A stretch of 64,000 nucleotides of DNA, taken from Nocardia fluminea. GTDB lineage: Bacteria; Actinomycetota; Actinomycetes; Mycobacteriales; Mycobacteriaceae. Under the pieces are notes generated by a model. That model saw only the letters and a program-made list of their open reading frames with translations, was not told the DNA's origin and searched no databases. Location of the stretch: NCBI RefSeq assembly GCF_002846365.1, contig NZ_PJMW01000002.1, positions 5,828,001-5,892,000 on the forward strand. Direction: 5' to 3'. Every line of letters starts with the position of its first letter. The stretch's first letter is position 1. Shown here piece after piece: positions 15,001 to 19,309 of the stretch. Both the position numbers and the translations under genes were made by a program.

Positions 15001-15739
15001 GCGCACCGAAGGCACCGGCGAACCGCTGTTCTGTATCCACCCCATCAGTGGCATCGCCTGGTCCTTCAGCGGTCTCGCGGCGCACCTCGACCGCCCGCTC
15101 TACGGTCTCCAGTCACCGGCGCTGAGTTCGGCCGAGCCCCTTCCGGACTCGATCGAGGAATGGGCACTGCGCTATCTCAAGGAGATTCGCGCGGTGCAAG
15201 CCGAAGGCCCGTATCACCTGCTCGGCTGGTCTCTCGGTGGCGTCATCGCGCACGCCATGGCGGTGCAACTCCAAGAAGACGGCGAGGAGGTCGCGGTACT
15301 GGCCATGCTGGACAGCACCTTGTCGTCGGCGTCGACGGCAGTCGCGACCACCGTGACCGCCGCCGACCTGCTCGGCGGGTTCGTCGGCACCGAGCAGGTG
15401 AACCTCGCCGAACCGGTCGACATCCACCAGCTCGCGCGCACACTGTTCGAGCTCTCCGCACCGCAGGCCGCGGTCGACCCCGCCCGCGTCGACCGCATCG
15501 TCGATGCCGCGATCACCTCGGTCGCCCTCGACGCCGCCTACCACCCCCGCCGTTTCGACGGCACCATCACCTATTTCACCGCGGCCCACAGTGATCCGAC
15601 CGGAGCCACCGGTGCGTCGTCCTGGTCCGGGGCCGCGACCGGTGTCGACGATCATGCGGTGCAGGCAACCCACTGGCGCATGACCGAAGACCGTGCCCTC
15701 GCTGTCATCGCCGACACGTTGCGCAAGCAACGGGGCTAG
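2..15739 (+). CDS. Non-ribosomal peptide synthetase, 3' part (A-T-E, C-A-T-E, C-A-T, C-A-T-TE), 5' end outside window
   Basis: The frame is open from base 2, inside an adenylation domain just before core A5 (NGYGPTEAT at about 251), so the true start lies upstream. Domains in order by base: A1 (partial) to about 880; T1 with phosphopantetheine Ser codon at 995; E1 about 1130-2520; C2 with HHLLVDG at 2999; a C-lobe relic 3926-4680; A2 about 4735-6200; T2 Ser at 6332; E2 with HHYVIDG at 6902; C3 with HHILVDG at 8348; a second relic 9278-10000; A3 about 10050-11540; T3 (GGNSLLA) Ser at 11657; C4 with HHIAGDG at 12221; A4 about 13230-14720; T4 Ser at 14843; thioesterase with GWSLGG, Ser at 15230. 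The family builds a peptide on carrier domains; two E domains imply D-residues from modules 1 and 2, two further residues follow, and the TE releases the chain. Substrates could not be assigned by eye, and no MbtH gene is visible. E1 has Asn for the first His of HHxxxDG. Confidence 0.95.
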   Translation, partial: SVLELLLAFNSGATLVVAPSTVFGGPDLAELLRREQVTHLLITPAALESVDAHDLDALRVVVVAGDAVGPALVDRWAGDRGFFNGYGPTEATILATGTTALRPGQPITIGTAFAGVGATVLDSRLRPVPAGVAGELYLFGPALAQSYRGRPALTAERFVASPFTDSRMYRTGDLVRRTADGEFEYLGRSDFQVKIRGFRVELGEIDAALTAHPDIEYAVTLGTKAASGATVLVSYVLARPGISIDTDDVTRFVGASLPTHMVPTVLMPLDEIPLTPNGKLDRNALATPVFGAVGSRAPEGPVETAIAELFTQILGLEQIGAEDSFFAAGGDSILSIQLVSRARNAGISFTPQAVFEHRTVAGLARVAVVGTESAPTLTELPGGGVGVMPLTPVLAASLAGGRAFSRFTQQMVLALPAGIDRNALVDTLTAVIDHHDMLRSGLRRVDGQWELHTLPPGAVDVHELLLRVDVPAGTDQLDEIADAAMETVLASLDPQAYRMIGFAWLARADGPDGLIVAANHAAIDGVSWRILLSDLVAAGAQLGRRVVLPPVGTSFRRWAHGLTETAPSRRTELDHWRQTLSVPDPLLGDRRLDSRDTASTVRTLSVEVPADITQAILTDLPARYRAGAEDGLLAALAMAVRTWRARRGVDAPATRVRLEGHGREQSAVDGADLTRTVGWFTSMYPIALDLSEVDNDAAWHGGDTTAAVVKAVKEQLRAVPHKGIGFGMLRHLDPESASQLDGPLGQVGFNYLGRVTAGDLGDADYSWLPTAEWGEPVAEQDPDLPAAAVIDINALATGTDAGLTLRASFSYASGIIDESSVRELADCWTAALTILAEHLRDPGAGGLSPTDVPLVQVTQAELDTWHRERPHLTDVLPLAPLQLGLFFLSQVSVADPYLVQLAVELTGEVDIDRLRRAAQAVLDRHAILRTAFGTSATGTPVGFVAEGVTVPWHIVDTELTDADEFLAAETRTGFELSTAPLLRFTLYRRADGMHLVLTAHHLLVDGWSMPLLMRELLLCYATDGTPAVLPRVRPYRDYLAWLADQDRSTALHSWREALTGYAPTLLTAAVPPPVEPGEGHGMCTVELSPAEAEDLAACAAANDVTVNTLFQAAWGVVLAGAFDRPDVVFGAVVSGRPPQLDGVDAMVGLFANTIPVRVRYSESEPLRNMLSQLQSEQIALLDGHHLGLAEIQRAAGTSELFDTLMAYESYPVDTEGMRRAHGSLDGLEIVDVRAANATHYPVAVGVEVGEGIRVGLQYRLDSIDTGIAQALAHRLRATLDAFLHTPDQTVAQLQAALDKHNDAIAEASYWRRVLAHLPAELNLPTDRARPAGLVPADARVGFDIPADLHDRMRNFADSRGTTVFSLVHTAFAVLLARLSNTDDIAVDTPCPHCPDERLVLRLPMRGSVSVDALLVEATTVARRAFTRNTFSHKSIQALIGSGEPLVRVMLVPDECRTAAVGRDLVLCLRAPSPVRVDDDWQSGVEDDHGPADDDHPTGDINTTEASGALIAAMPAEFVYASALFDPETVEVFAQRLIRLLTDAIEHPHTAVGDLTILSTAEAATLTARNPDTDTRTALLPDLIARGHALGPDRIAVRHESRSITYGQLSERTARWARELIARGVGPEVAVAVALPRSSDMVAAALAIAAAGGVFVPMDPRNPAQRLAHLVTDSGALLGITTAAHLEDLPDDLTWLTVDDLDRVTATHPATPITDTDRRSPLRSDHPAYIIYTSGSTGLPKGVTVTHAGLAPLVEEAVRRYWLESEHRFLHICAPWFDPSVLEWLCAFTTGATLVVVASDIAGGIELTDLLAAEAVTHAIITPAVLGTLDPAGLHALESLSVGGDVTTPELLAKWQPGRRYLNGYGPTETTIISSYAELVAGQPISIGAPVQGTYAMILDARLNPVPPGVTGELYLTGRALARGYRNQPATTSARFVPDPWGAPGARMYRTGDLVRLRRTGDLDYLGRADTQVKVRGFRIEPGEIDAVLAGHPDVDFAVTVGRRTSSGAMTLVSYVLATPGHSVAPDALTAYAADRLAAHAVPSAIMVLDKLPLTSNGKLDRNALPEPPVAIAPAVAPTGAMQTVLAELFARVLGVPQVGVHDSFFALGGDSILSIQLVSLARAAGIVFTTRDVFEHRTVAKLSGIAAHESLQSPVLAELPGGGIGEVALTPVLADFLTTGSSDRFAQTMVLALPENIDRHGLLATIAAVLRHHDMLRSRLRRDGDTWQFEVLPPHAIDVDALITEIAAPSPRRESSDELTRIGSAAMDSALSALDPAAARMIAFTWIRRHGARDVLAVAAHHYVIDGVSWRILLPDLVLAWSQYAAGRPIALPPVGTSFRRWAHGLATADRTAELAHWQRVLSTPDPLLGARAVDSSVDTEATMRSITVQIPAEITEPLLTTLPAQYRAGADHSLLAALALAVRVWRARRGIDAPTLRLRLEGHGRQEDAVPGADLTRTVGWFTTVYPVALDLSAITPAAFDDAALAATVRTVKEQLLAVPDNGIGFGVLRRHPRTRDALSGSIGQIGFNYLGRASTASQPTDDTAWLPTADLGDIEVDYDPALPAHTVLDINAIAVTTDTGLCLRADFRYATAILAESEVRELADDWTSWLTALAEHTAHPSAGGLTPSDVDLVRVSQNDLDTWRTTHPGLSDVLPLSPLQHSLLALGDMLDESVHAYVIQLMAELTGELDLDRLRHAAATVLHRHANLRSAFVTTPDGTPVQLVTDAVEAPLRIVEATDIELPALLAADQQAGFDPEIAPLLRFTVYTTGTGHSHLVLTGHHILVDGWSMPLLMKELLVLYATHGDATPLPPVRPYRDYLAWLTRQDRSAAEHAWSQVLDGVAATMLAPELTWPPATGHGYGLCEFELDAARTSALTTFAANAEVTANTVFQTAWGLVVAASTAREDIVFGATVSGRPPQLDGVADMIGLFVDAVPVRLRLDPAAPVDDLIRAVQAEQASLLDHHHLGLGAIQRVAGPGELFDTMLAFESYPVDVEGLQQAGGALDNLSIDDLRGADHTHYPITVLVFLGARTQVQIKYRRDLVSDPVARAVTDRLHTAIDNIVATPTTPTARLTEQLATDPADPLTRSRYWRQTMADPPARLLMPTDHLDRVVAGGDRSQSGHADNHLGAEHGRARSTVPTTVHRELHELADTANVSRQTLVRTAVAVLLARLTASEDIVIRTSAPDLLLRTSIDLAAPFLDLLTRAHEAETLALAHAGIPLADFPDLLGVEPTALGQVSLDMRSDGPEPAPVTVETGSEPRRLLRGDGPELTVTVVETKSSTTIETTFARSVFDDHEADTFVRRLTRLLTAIADEPRTPAGDLPLSDHAEYTFLTHLGDATTPSTTPTLPELLVRGTGYGQHRIAVRDNANTYTYGTLDADSSRLARVLVAEGIGPETVVASAIPRSYESILAFWAIAKAGGVYLPVDPNYPDDRVRHMLTDSGASIGLTLAASSNTLPASVRWLSLDAPSTRARIAACSSTPVRDRDRRAPLRRDNIAYVIYTSGSTGTPKGVSVTHAGLGALVTHSAALMRLRHDHRMLHVCSPSFDQSIEELATAFHRGASSVIAPPDSVGGTDLDDLLRTEQVTHTIITPALLSTLDPATLPDLRCVSAGGEATTPELLDAWQPGRSFLNGYGPTEATIGATYSALRAGDRVTIGRPVPGMRAVVLDARLHPVPVGATGELYLAGPALARGYRGRAAATADRFVACPWAGPGARMYRTGDLVRWVHGDTYELEYLGRTDFQIKIRGFRIEPGEIDAVLLRHPQVSFALTLGAQNPAGDTVLVSYVTGREIDPGALTRWSASMLPAHMVPAAVVVLDRFPLSAAGKIDRNALPAPEFTTRTYRAPAAGLERTVAEVFAEVLGAERVGADDNFFDLGGNSLLATRLTARIGAALGIRVPVRVLFAAPTVAECAHEIAGLTRAARRPALEAGPRPDRIPLSPAQQRMWFLNRFDTGTAAYNIPVVLRLTGNLDITAMVRAFTDLVARHEILRTIYPTVEQTPAQIVLPPDHPDAPRLKVATVAPDGDEHLTSAVTELVSTVFDVTREVPVRATLFERGPHDYVLAMAVHHIAGDGFSGGPLTRDLVVAYTARAQQHTPAWTPLPVHYADYAIWQQTLLGDENDPTSLSAVQLAYWQQALAELPDQLELPRDRPRPAIQSYAGGRVPFTLDTATHAALAELSRTHGATLFMAVHTAFAVVLAELSGTTDIAIGTPVAGRGDAALDDLIGMFVNTLVFRTRVDADASFAEQLTRQRDIDLAAFAHADIPFERLVEVLNPARSTARHPLFQVGLSFQNLAEVRMDLPGTSVSSVELDRELSQFDLHLILADRYTREGSPTGITGYCTYATDLFDAATVEGFLARLTRLITAVVTDPGAPLHTIDLLAPDERARILDTWNRTARPADPAATLASLLDTTVSRAPDALALVADDIRVTYAELDDRVNRMARYLIAAGVGPETRVVLAMRRSIDLVVAMYAVATAGGAYVPIDPDQPRARTGDILDTADPQLILTNVGTWLGSDIATPGVRCVEQLDLTAHSPAPITDRDRRAPLRPANTAYVIFTSGSTGRPKGVAVSHAAIVNQLRWKTAEFGLTAQDTVLLKTAATFDLSVWEFWSAASCGGRLVLAAPEGHRDPAYLAALMRREEVTTLHVVPSMLDTLVDQQLPSSLRRVLAIGETLPVALTRRFETAAPNTALFNVYGPTEAAVSITSHRVSAADTTTVAIGTPVWNSQVYVLDARLRPVPAGVAGELYLAGAQLATGYLARPDLTAERFVANPFRAGTRLYRTGDLAAWRADGELEFRGRTDFQLKIRGFRIELEEIDTVLAAQPDVGFAVTVGRENQAGETVLVSYVVAAHEVDVDSLARRAAQKLPTHMVPATIVVLDEVPLTHTGKLDRAALPAPELATREYRAPDTAIEHTVAAIFADVLRLDRVGMDDHFFELGGTSLSATRLSAQLSTATAVTVPVTWIFTTPTPAGIVAALRAEGTTGAAFEVLLPLRTEGTGEPLFCIHPISGIAWSFSGLAAHLDRPLYGLQSPALSSAEPLPDSIEEWALRYLKEIRAVQAEGPYHLLGWSLGGVIAHAMAVQLQEDGEEVAVLAMLDSTLSSASTAVATTVTAADLLGGFVGTEQVNLAEPVDIHQLARTLFELSAPQAAVDPARVDRIVDAAITSVALDAAYHPRRFDGTITYFTAAHSDPTGATGASSWSGAATGVDDHAVQATHWRMTEDRALAVIADTLRKQRG
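3926..4680 (+). other. Relic C-terminal lobe of a condensation domain inside the NRPS (module 2)
   Basis: Between the end of the complete C2 domain and the start of A2 there are about 250 extra residues that read like the C-terminal half of a second condensation domain. They begin YWRRVLAHLPAEL, followed by LPTDRARP, continue with FSLVHTAFAVLLARLS and DDIAVDTP, and end with a FDPETVEVFAQRL helix and a VGDLTILS strand. This order matches the hinge-to-end part of C4 in the same protein (YWQQALAELPDQL, LPRDRPRP, MAVHTAFAVVLAELS). There is no N-terminal lobe and no HHxxxDG, so it cannot catalyse condensation itself. Its stop-free retention suggests a structural linker. Confidence 0.75.
9278..10000 (+). 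other. Second relic condensation C-lobe inside the NRPS (module 3)
   Basis: The same kind of insert as in module 2 sits between C3 and A3. It begins YWRQTMADPPARL and LMPTDH, then shows VRTAVAVLLARLT, SEDIVIRTS and a terminal ADTFVRRLTRLLTAI helix followed by AGDLPLSD. It is more diverged than the first copy, with a charged low-complexity stretch near its start. Module 4, in contrast, passes from C to A with an ordinary short linker. Two copies at equivalent places imply that modules 2 and 3 share an ancestor in which the relic was already present. Confidence 0.7.
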
Positions 15740-15790
15740 CCGAGACCGATCGGACCCAGGTGCGTCAGGTGACCCAGATCACCCTTGCGG

Positions 15791-15808
15791 TTGACCTTGG
15801 GTCAAGGT
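15791..15808. promoter_or_regulatory. Overlapping dyads upstream of the serine hydrolase gene (MerR-type operator candidate)
   Basis: TTGACCTTGGGTCAAGGT contains two nested inverted repeats: TTGACC-TTG-GGTCAA (15791-15805) and ACCTTG-GGT-CAAGGT (15794-15808). The half site TTGACC/GGTCAA also forms the dyad in front of the MerR gene at 16989-17015. It lies 13 bases before the ATG at 15822. Confidence 0.55.
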
Positions 15809-15821
15809 GCACGCTCATCTC

Positions 15822-16943
15822 ATGACTTCGAACGCGAACACCACAGCGAACACCACCACAACCGTTGCGGCACAGCAGTATCCGACCTTGCAGCACACCA
15901 TCGAGGAGATCGTCGCCACCGGCTTCGTCGGCCTGCACGTGCGAGTCGACGACGAGCACGGCGAGTGGGTCGGCACCGCCGGGCACAGCGCGCTGGGTGA
16001 GAGCGCACCACCGCCGATCAACGGGCGCGTCCGGATCGGCAGCAACACCAAGACCTTCGTCGCCACCGTGGTTCTGCAACTGGTCGCCGAGGGCAAGATC
16101 GCCCTGGACACTCCCGCCGTCGACTACCTACCGCACTTCGCGTTGGACCCGCGCATCACCGTCCGTATGCTGTTGCAGCACACCAGCGGGATCTTCAACT
16201 TCACCGGCGAGTTCTACGAGGACGGGACGAGCGCGCCGGGAATCGTGGCTTGGGGCGGCAAAGACTGGGTCGACAACCGTTTCCGGACCCACACCGCCGA
16301 CGACCTGGTGCGGCGGGCACTGGACGAGCCGGCGCGGTTCGAACCGGGCACGGATTGGAGCTACGCCAACACCAACTACGCGCTGGCCAAGCTGCTGATC
16401 GAGGCGGTCACCGGTCACTCGCTGGCCGAGGAGATGCACCGACTGATCCTGGGGCCGCTCGGGCTCACCGACACCGTCGTACCGGAGACCTCGACCGAGA
16501 TCGGCGGACCACACGCCCACGCCTACTACCGCTATGACGACGACGGCGTGGAGAAGACGGTCGACGTCACCGAGCAGAACCCCTCCTGGATTTCCAGCGG
16601 CGGCGACATGATCTCGACCAGCAAGGATCTGCACACCTTCCTGTCCGCACTGCTGAGCGGCGAGCTGCTGCCCGCCCCACTGCTGACCGAGATGCTCACC
16701 CCCGAAGCGAAGGTCGGCTACGGCCTCGGGGTGTTCGTTCAGCAGCGCGAGAACGGCACCCTCATCAGTCACAACGGTGGTCACGGTGGTCACGCCGCGC
16801 TGATGTACAGCACGCTCGACGGCACCAAGACCATGACCGCCGCACTCAACTACATCGACGACGCCGACCTGTCGATGTCGGCGACGTTCCAAGCCGCCAC
16901 CCAGCGACTGCTCGACGAAGTGTTCGGTGCCGCGCAGGCCTGA
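15822..16943 (+). CDS. Serine hydrolase, beta-lactamase/D-Ala-D-Ala carboxypeptidase family (class C type)
   Basis: A 373-residue protein of the penicillin-binding, class C beta-lactamase fold. The acyl-enzyme motif SxxK reads SNTK (in RIGSNTKTF, about residue 70), the second motif YxN reads YAN in DWSYANTNYALAKL, and the third HxG box reads HNG in ISHNGGHGG. The family hydrolyses beta-lactams, peptidoglycan peptides or small esters and amides; the sequence does not say which. No signal peptide is evident, so a cytoplasmic esterase-like role is possible. The ATG at 15822 was preferred to an in-frame GTG at 15807 because the GTG lies inside the operator-like dyad. The gene is followed by a GC-rich hairpin and then by a MerR gene with a related upstream dyad, which suggests that regulator controls it. 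Confidence 0.85.
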   Translation: MTSNANTTANTTTTVAAQQYPTLQHTIEEIVATGFVGLHVRVDDEHGEWVGTAGHSALGESAPPPINGRVRIGSNTKTFVATVVLQLVAEGKIALDTPAVDYLPHFALDPRITVRMLLQHTSGIFNFTGEFYEDGTSAPGIVAWGGKDWVDNRFRTHTADDLVRRALDEPARFEPGTDWSYANTNYALAKLLIEAVTGHSLAEEMHRLILGPLGLTDTVVPETSTEIGGPHAHAYYRYDDDGVEKTVDVTEQNPSWISSGGDMISTSKDLHTFLSALLSGELLPAPLLTEMLTPEAKVGYGLGVFVQQRENGTLISHNGGHGGHAALMYSTLDGTKTMTAALNYIDDADLSMSATFQAATQRLLDEVFGAAQA

Positions 16944-16954
16944 ACGGGCCCTCC

Positions 16955-16982
16955 GGGGCCGCGCCGAACCGGGCACGGCCCC
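16955..16982 (+). terminator. GC-rich hairpin after the serine hydrolase gene
   Basis: GGGGCCG (16955-16961) and CGGCCCC (16976-16982) form a perfect 7-base stem with a 14-base loop, 12 bases after the stop codon. There is no T-run, so it would be a non-canonical actinobacterial terminator or only an mRNA 3' end stabiliser. Confidence 0.4.
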
Positions 16983-16988
16983 GGATGC

Positions 16989-17015
16989 TTGACCTCGACC
17001 CACCATCAAGGTCAA
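16989..17015. promoter_or_regulatory. Inverted repeat upstream of the MerR gene (auto-operator candidate)
   Basis: TTGACCT (16989-16995) and AGGTCAA (17009-17015) are perfect 7-base inverted arms with a 13-base spacer, about 40 bases before the MerR start. TTGACC also resembles a -35 element. The arms share TTGACC/GGTCAA with the dyad in front of the serine hydrolase gene. Confidence 0.55.
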
Positions 17016-17056
17016 CTTTCCGAGTAGGACTACCTCGAACAAGGCGGACTGAGCAG

Positions 17057-17836
17057 ATGATGAACGGCGTCACGATCGGCCAGGCCGCGATTTTCGCCGG
17101 TGTCACGATCAAGACCGTGCGGCACTACGAGAAGAACGGCCTGCTCGACGAACCGGCCCGCGACAGCTCCGGCTACCGGCGCTATGGTTCCGCCGAACTG
17201 CTTCGCCTGGTACAGGTCAGGACCCTCGCCGCGGCCGGTGTCCCGTTGGCCGAGATCGGACCGCTGCTCGATGCCGACGCCGATTCGTTCGCCACCGAAC
17301 TCGCCGATGTCGAGCGTCGCCTCACCGAGCGGATCGAGGAATTGATCGTGCGCCGGGACACGCTGCACCGGCTGGCCGACGGCGACCGCACGCTGCTACC
17401 CGACCGTGCGGTGGAATTGCTCGCTCGCCTGCCCGGCCTCGGCTTTCCCGCGGCCGAGGTGGCCGCCGCCAGGGAAGGGTGGGTGCTGGCCAGAGCGCTG
17501 GTCCCGGAGGGCTTCGACGACTACCTCACCAATGTCGAGAACGCCCTCGAAGACACCGAGTTCCTCGCCCTGAGCAGGCGTGCCTCGGAATCGGCCACCT
17601 GGGAACCCGACGATCCGCGGGTCGAGGAAGTGGCCGCCGCGCTGGCCGGGCACTATCTCGCCCACCCCGCGCAGTTGAAGATCGTGACGGGCCTGCAAGC
17701 CCGCACCGACGCCGCGACCCGCTACACCTTGATCCGCCACCACGGTGAGGAGCGGGAATCGGCCTCGGCCCGGCTGGCGGCCCTCGTCGAGGCGAAACTG
17801 CGGGCCGCCGGGGTCTACATCCCCGGATCCCGCTGA
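17057..17836 (+). CDS. MerR family transcriptional regulator
   Basis: A 259-residue protein. The N-terminal winged helix reads TIGQAAIFAGVTIKTVRHYEKNGLL, typical of MerR, followed by GYRRYGSAELLRLVQVRTL and a long dimerisation helix (about residues 75-115, RRLTERIEELIVRRDTL). The C-terminal 140 residues form a helical effector-type domain without clear metal-binding cysteines, so a small organic ligand is more likely than a metal; this is inference. The start at 17057 follows AAGGCGG with 9 bases spacing, and a second ATG follows at once. Its upstream dyad and the one before the serine hydrolase gene are related, so it probably regulates itself and that gene. It converges with the membrane protein gene 8 bases downstream. 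Confidence 0.88.
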   Translation: MMNGVTIGQAAIFAGVTIKTVRHYEKNGLLDEPARDSSGYRRYGSAELLRLVQVRTLAAAGVPLAEIGPLLDADADSFATELADVERRLTERIEELIVRRDTLHRLADGDRTLLPDRAVELLARLPGLGFPAAEVAAAREGWVLARALVPEGFDDYLTNVENALEDTEFLALSRRASESATWEPDDPRVEEVAAALAGHYLAHPAQLKIVTGLQARTDAATRYTLIRHHGEERESASARLAALVEAKLRAAGVYIPGSR

Positions 17837-17844
17837 CCCGCGGG

Positions 17845-18336
17845 TCAGATCTGGCGCACCCACGCCACGAAGAACAACGCACCCGCCGCCGCGAGAATTA
17901 CGGCGGCCGGAATCGCCCACCACGACCGGTCGCCGCCGAGCACGGTCCGCGTCACCCGCAACTGCAACTGCCCGAACAGGGCGATCATGGCGATCAACAC
18001 CGGTGCGATCACCGCGCCCAGCGCCGCGTGCACCAGCCACGCGCCCGCCAGAGTCGGCCCGCCCCACGAGGTCTCATAACCGTCGGCGGCGACCAGCGGA
18101 TAGGCCAGCCCGCGCACCAGAACCAGCACACTGAGCATCGCGAGGAACCAGCCGACCAGCCCGACGCCACCGGAGAGCACCGATTGGATCAGGCAGCGTC
18201 CCAGCGACGTGTTGTGAGCGCCGACAGGTTCGCGCAGGAGCAGTCGCGGCACCCGCAACCGGGTCCGCACCCGGGTGAAGGCCAGTGGCAGTGCCAGCAG
18301 TTCGTAGAACGCCGACCGTGCCACCGCGCCGATCAC
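17845..18336 (-). CDS. Small integral membrane protein, unknown function
   Basis: A 163-residue protein with three or four hydrophobic segments: around residues 45-80 (LIQSVLSGGVGLVGWFLAML, then SVLVLVRGLAYPLVA), 95-120 (LAGAWLVHAALGAVIAPVLIA) and 138-160 (WAIPAAVILAAAGALFFVAWV). The N-terminal 40 residues are basic and probably cytoplasmic. I do not recognise the family. Its ATG overlaps the stop of the upstream NUDIX gene by 4 bases (ATGA), so the two are almost certainly translated from one mRNA. Confidence 0.75.
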   Translation of the reverse strand: MIGAVARSAFYELLALPLAFTRVRTRLRVPRLLLREPVGAHNTSLGRCLIQSVLSGGVGLVGWFLAMLSVLVLVRGLAYPLVAADGYETSWGGPTLAGAWLVHAALGAVIAPVLIAMIALFGQLQLRVTRTVLGGDRSWWAIPAAVILAAAGALFFVAWVRQI

Positions 18337-18851
18337 CGCAGCGACCCGGCCGCCGCGAGGTCGTCGAACAGCAACTGATCGACCGGGGGAACCAGATCAC
18401 GGTCACCGAAGCCGAACCACGCCAGCGCCTCGATCTCACTGCTGGCCGTGAGCACCCCGCGGTAGTCGGCGGTGTAGCACGCCATCCGGACGACGGTGTC
18501 GTGGCCGTCGGCGATCGCGGCCTCGTAGGTGCCGACGTGGGCAGCGCTCTCGGGCGTGAGCTCGACGGTCAGTTCCTCGGCGACCTCACGGACCAGGGTC
18601 TGCAGGTCGGTCTCGCCACCTTCGCGTTTGCCGCCCGGAATGAAGAACACATCCTTGCCGCGCGGGCGGGCACACAGGATGCGACCGTTCTCGATCAGTA
18701 CCCAGGCCACCGTATCGATGAGCTGTTCTCGCGCAGGTTCCAGCACGGCCCGCAGCTTAATCGGCACAGCCGCGACAGTCTCGCCCAGACCCGGGCGCCC
18801 GGCGGTACGACCTCTGGCGCACGCGGCGGTCAGTGCCCGGGCAGCACGCAC
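18333..18851 (-). CDS. NUDIX hydrolase
   Basis: The Nudix box is clear: G(KREGG)E(TDLQTLV)REVAEEL, matching Gx5Ex7REUxEE, although the usual Gly after EE-x is Thr here (EELTVEL). The family cleaves nucleoside diphosphates linked to another moiety, often house-cleaning substrates, with Mg2+ held by the REVAEE glutamates. The outer start is a GTG at 18851, which overlaps the preceding AhpD-like gene by 22 bases. Conserved sequence only begins near residue 29, where an in-frame GTG at 18767 would give a 144-residue protein of more usual length, so the shorter form may be real. It belongs to a minus-strand operon and is coupled to the downstream membrane protein by an ATGA overlap. Confidence 0.85.
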   Translation of the reverse strand: MRAARALTAACARGRTAGRPGLGETVAAVPIKLRAVLEPAREQLIDTVAWVLIENGRILCARPRGKDVFFIPGGKREGGETDLQTLVREVAEELTVELTPESAAHVGTYEAAIADGHDTVVRMACYTADYRGVLTASSEIEALAWFGFGDRDLVPPVDQLLFDDLAAAGSLR

Positions 18852-19309
18852 ACGGTGTCCAGCCCGAGGACGCGATTGAGGCGGCCGAACGCCAGCCAGG
18901 AACCGATGCTCATGCTCAGCTCCACCACCTCGGGCTGGGAGTACTGCGCGAACATCCTGGCCCAGAATTCGTCGTCGAGGCCGTGATGGTCGGTGGCATA
19001 GCGCTCGGCGTATTCGGCGGCGAGGCGGGTCCGTTCGTCGAACCGGTCGGTGTCACGCCAGTGCGAGACGGCATCGGCGAATTCCGCTTCGACCTTGTGC
19101 CCGTCGCGTTCGGTGCGCCAGTCCTGACAGAACAGGCAGCCGTTGATCTGGGCGATCCGCAGCCGGGCCGCCTCGAATTCACGCAGGCCGAGCGTGGAGT
19201 GCTCGTAGACCGACAACGAGAACGCCGCCGCGGCGACGCCGATGCCGGGCACCATCTCGCCCCACACGTAGCCGATGGGATCTTTGCCCTCGGGAATGTC
19301 GATGATCAT
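18830..19309 (-). CDS. Carboxymuconolactone decarboxylase / AhpD-like protein
   Basis: A 159-residue all-helical protein of the AhpD-like family. The redox motif CxxC appears as GCLFCQDW near residues 58-65, in the context ARLRIAQINGCLFCQDW. The C-terminal LSMSIGSWLAFGRLNRVLG helix is also typical. Members are peroxidase-linked disulphide reductants or decarboxylases. It is translationally coupled (4-base overlap) to the upstream reductase-like gene. ECF41 sigma factors are often genetically linked to such proteins, and one is encoded about 4.4 kb away, but the distance makes a direct link speculative. Confidence 0.88.
   Translation of the reverse strand: MIIDIPEGKDPIGYVWGEMVPGIGVAAAAFSLSVYEHSTLGLREFEAARLRIAQINGCLFCQDWRTERDGHKVEAEFADAVSHWRDTDRFDERTRLAAEYAERYATDHHGLDDEFWARMFAQYSQPEVVELSMSIGSWLAFGRLNRVLGLDTVCVLPGH

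Noticed and set aside
482..15594. Long open frames antisense to or overlapping the NRPS gene, for example about 482-2515, 4205-6640, 7913-9901 and 11837-14143 on the minus strand and 13591-15594 on the plus strand
   Set aside because: They are Gly/Arg/Gln-rich shadow translations typical of GC3-biased DNA, show no family motifs, and overlap a gene with clear domains.
1..15739. Naming the NRPS product or amino-acid substrates
   Set aside because: Pocket residues read by eye do not match codes I can recall with confidence, and the 5' modules are outside the window.
15740..15790. Possible terminator after the NRPS gene
   Set aside because: Only weak, short complementary pieces (GGTGACC...GATCACC) were found and no T-run.
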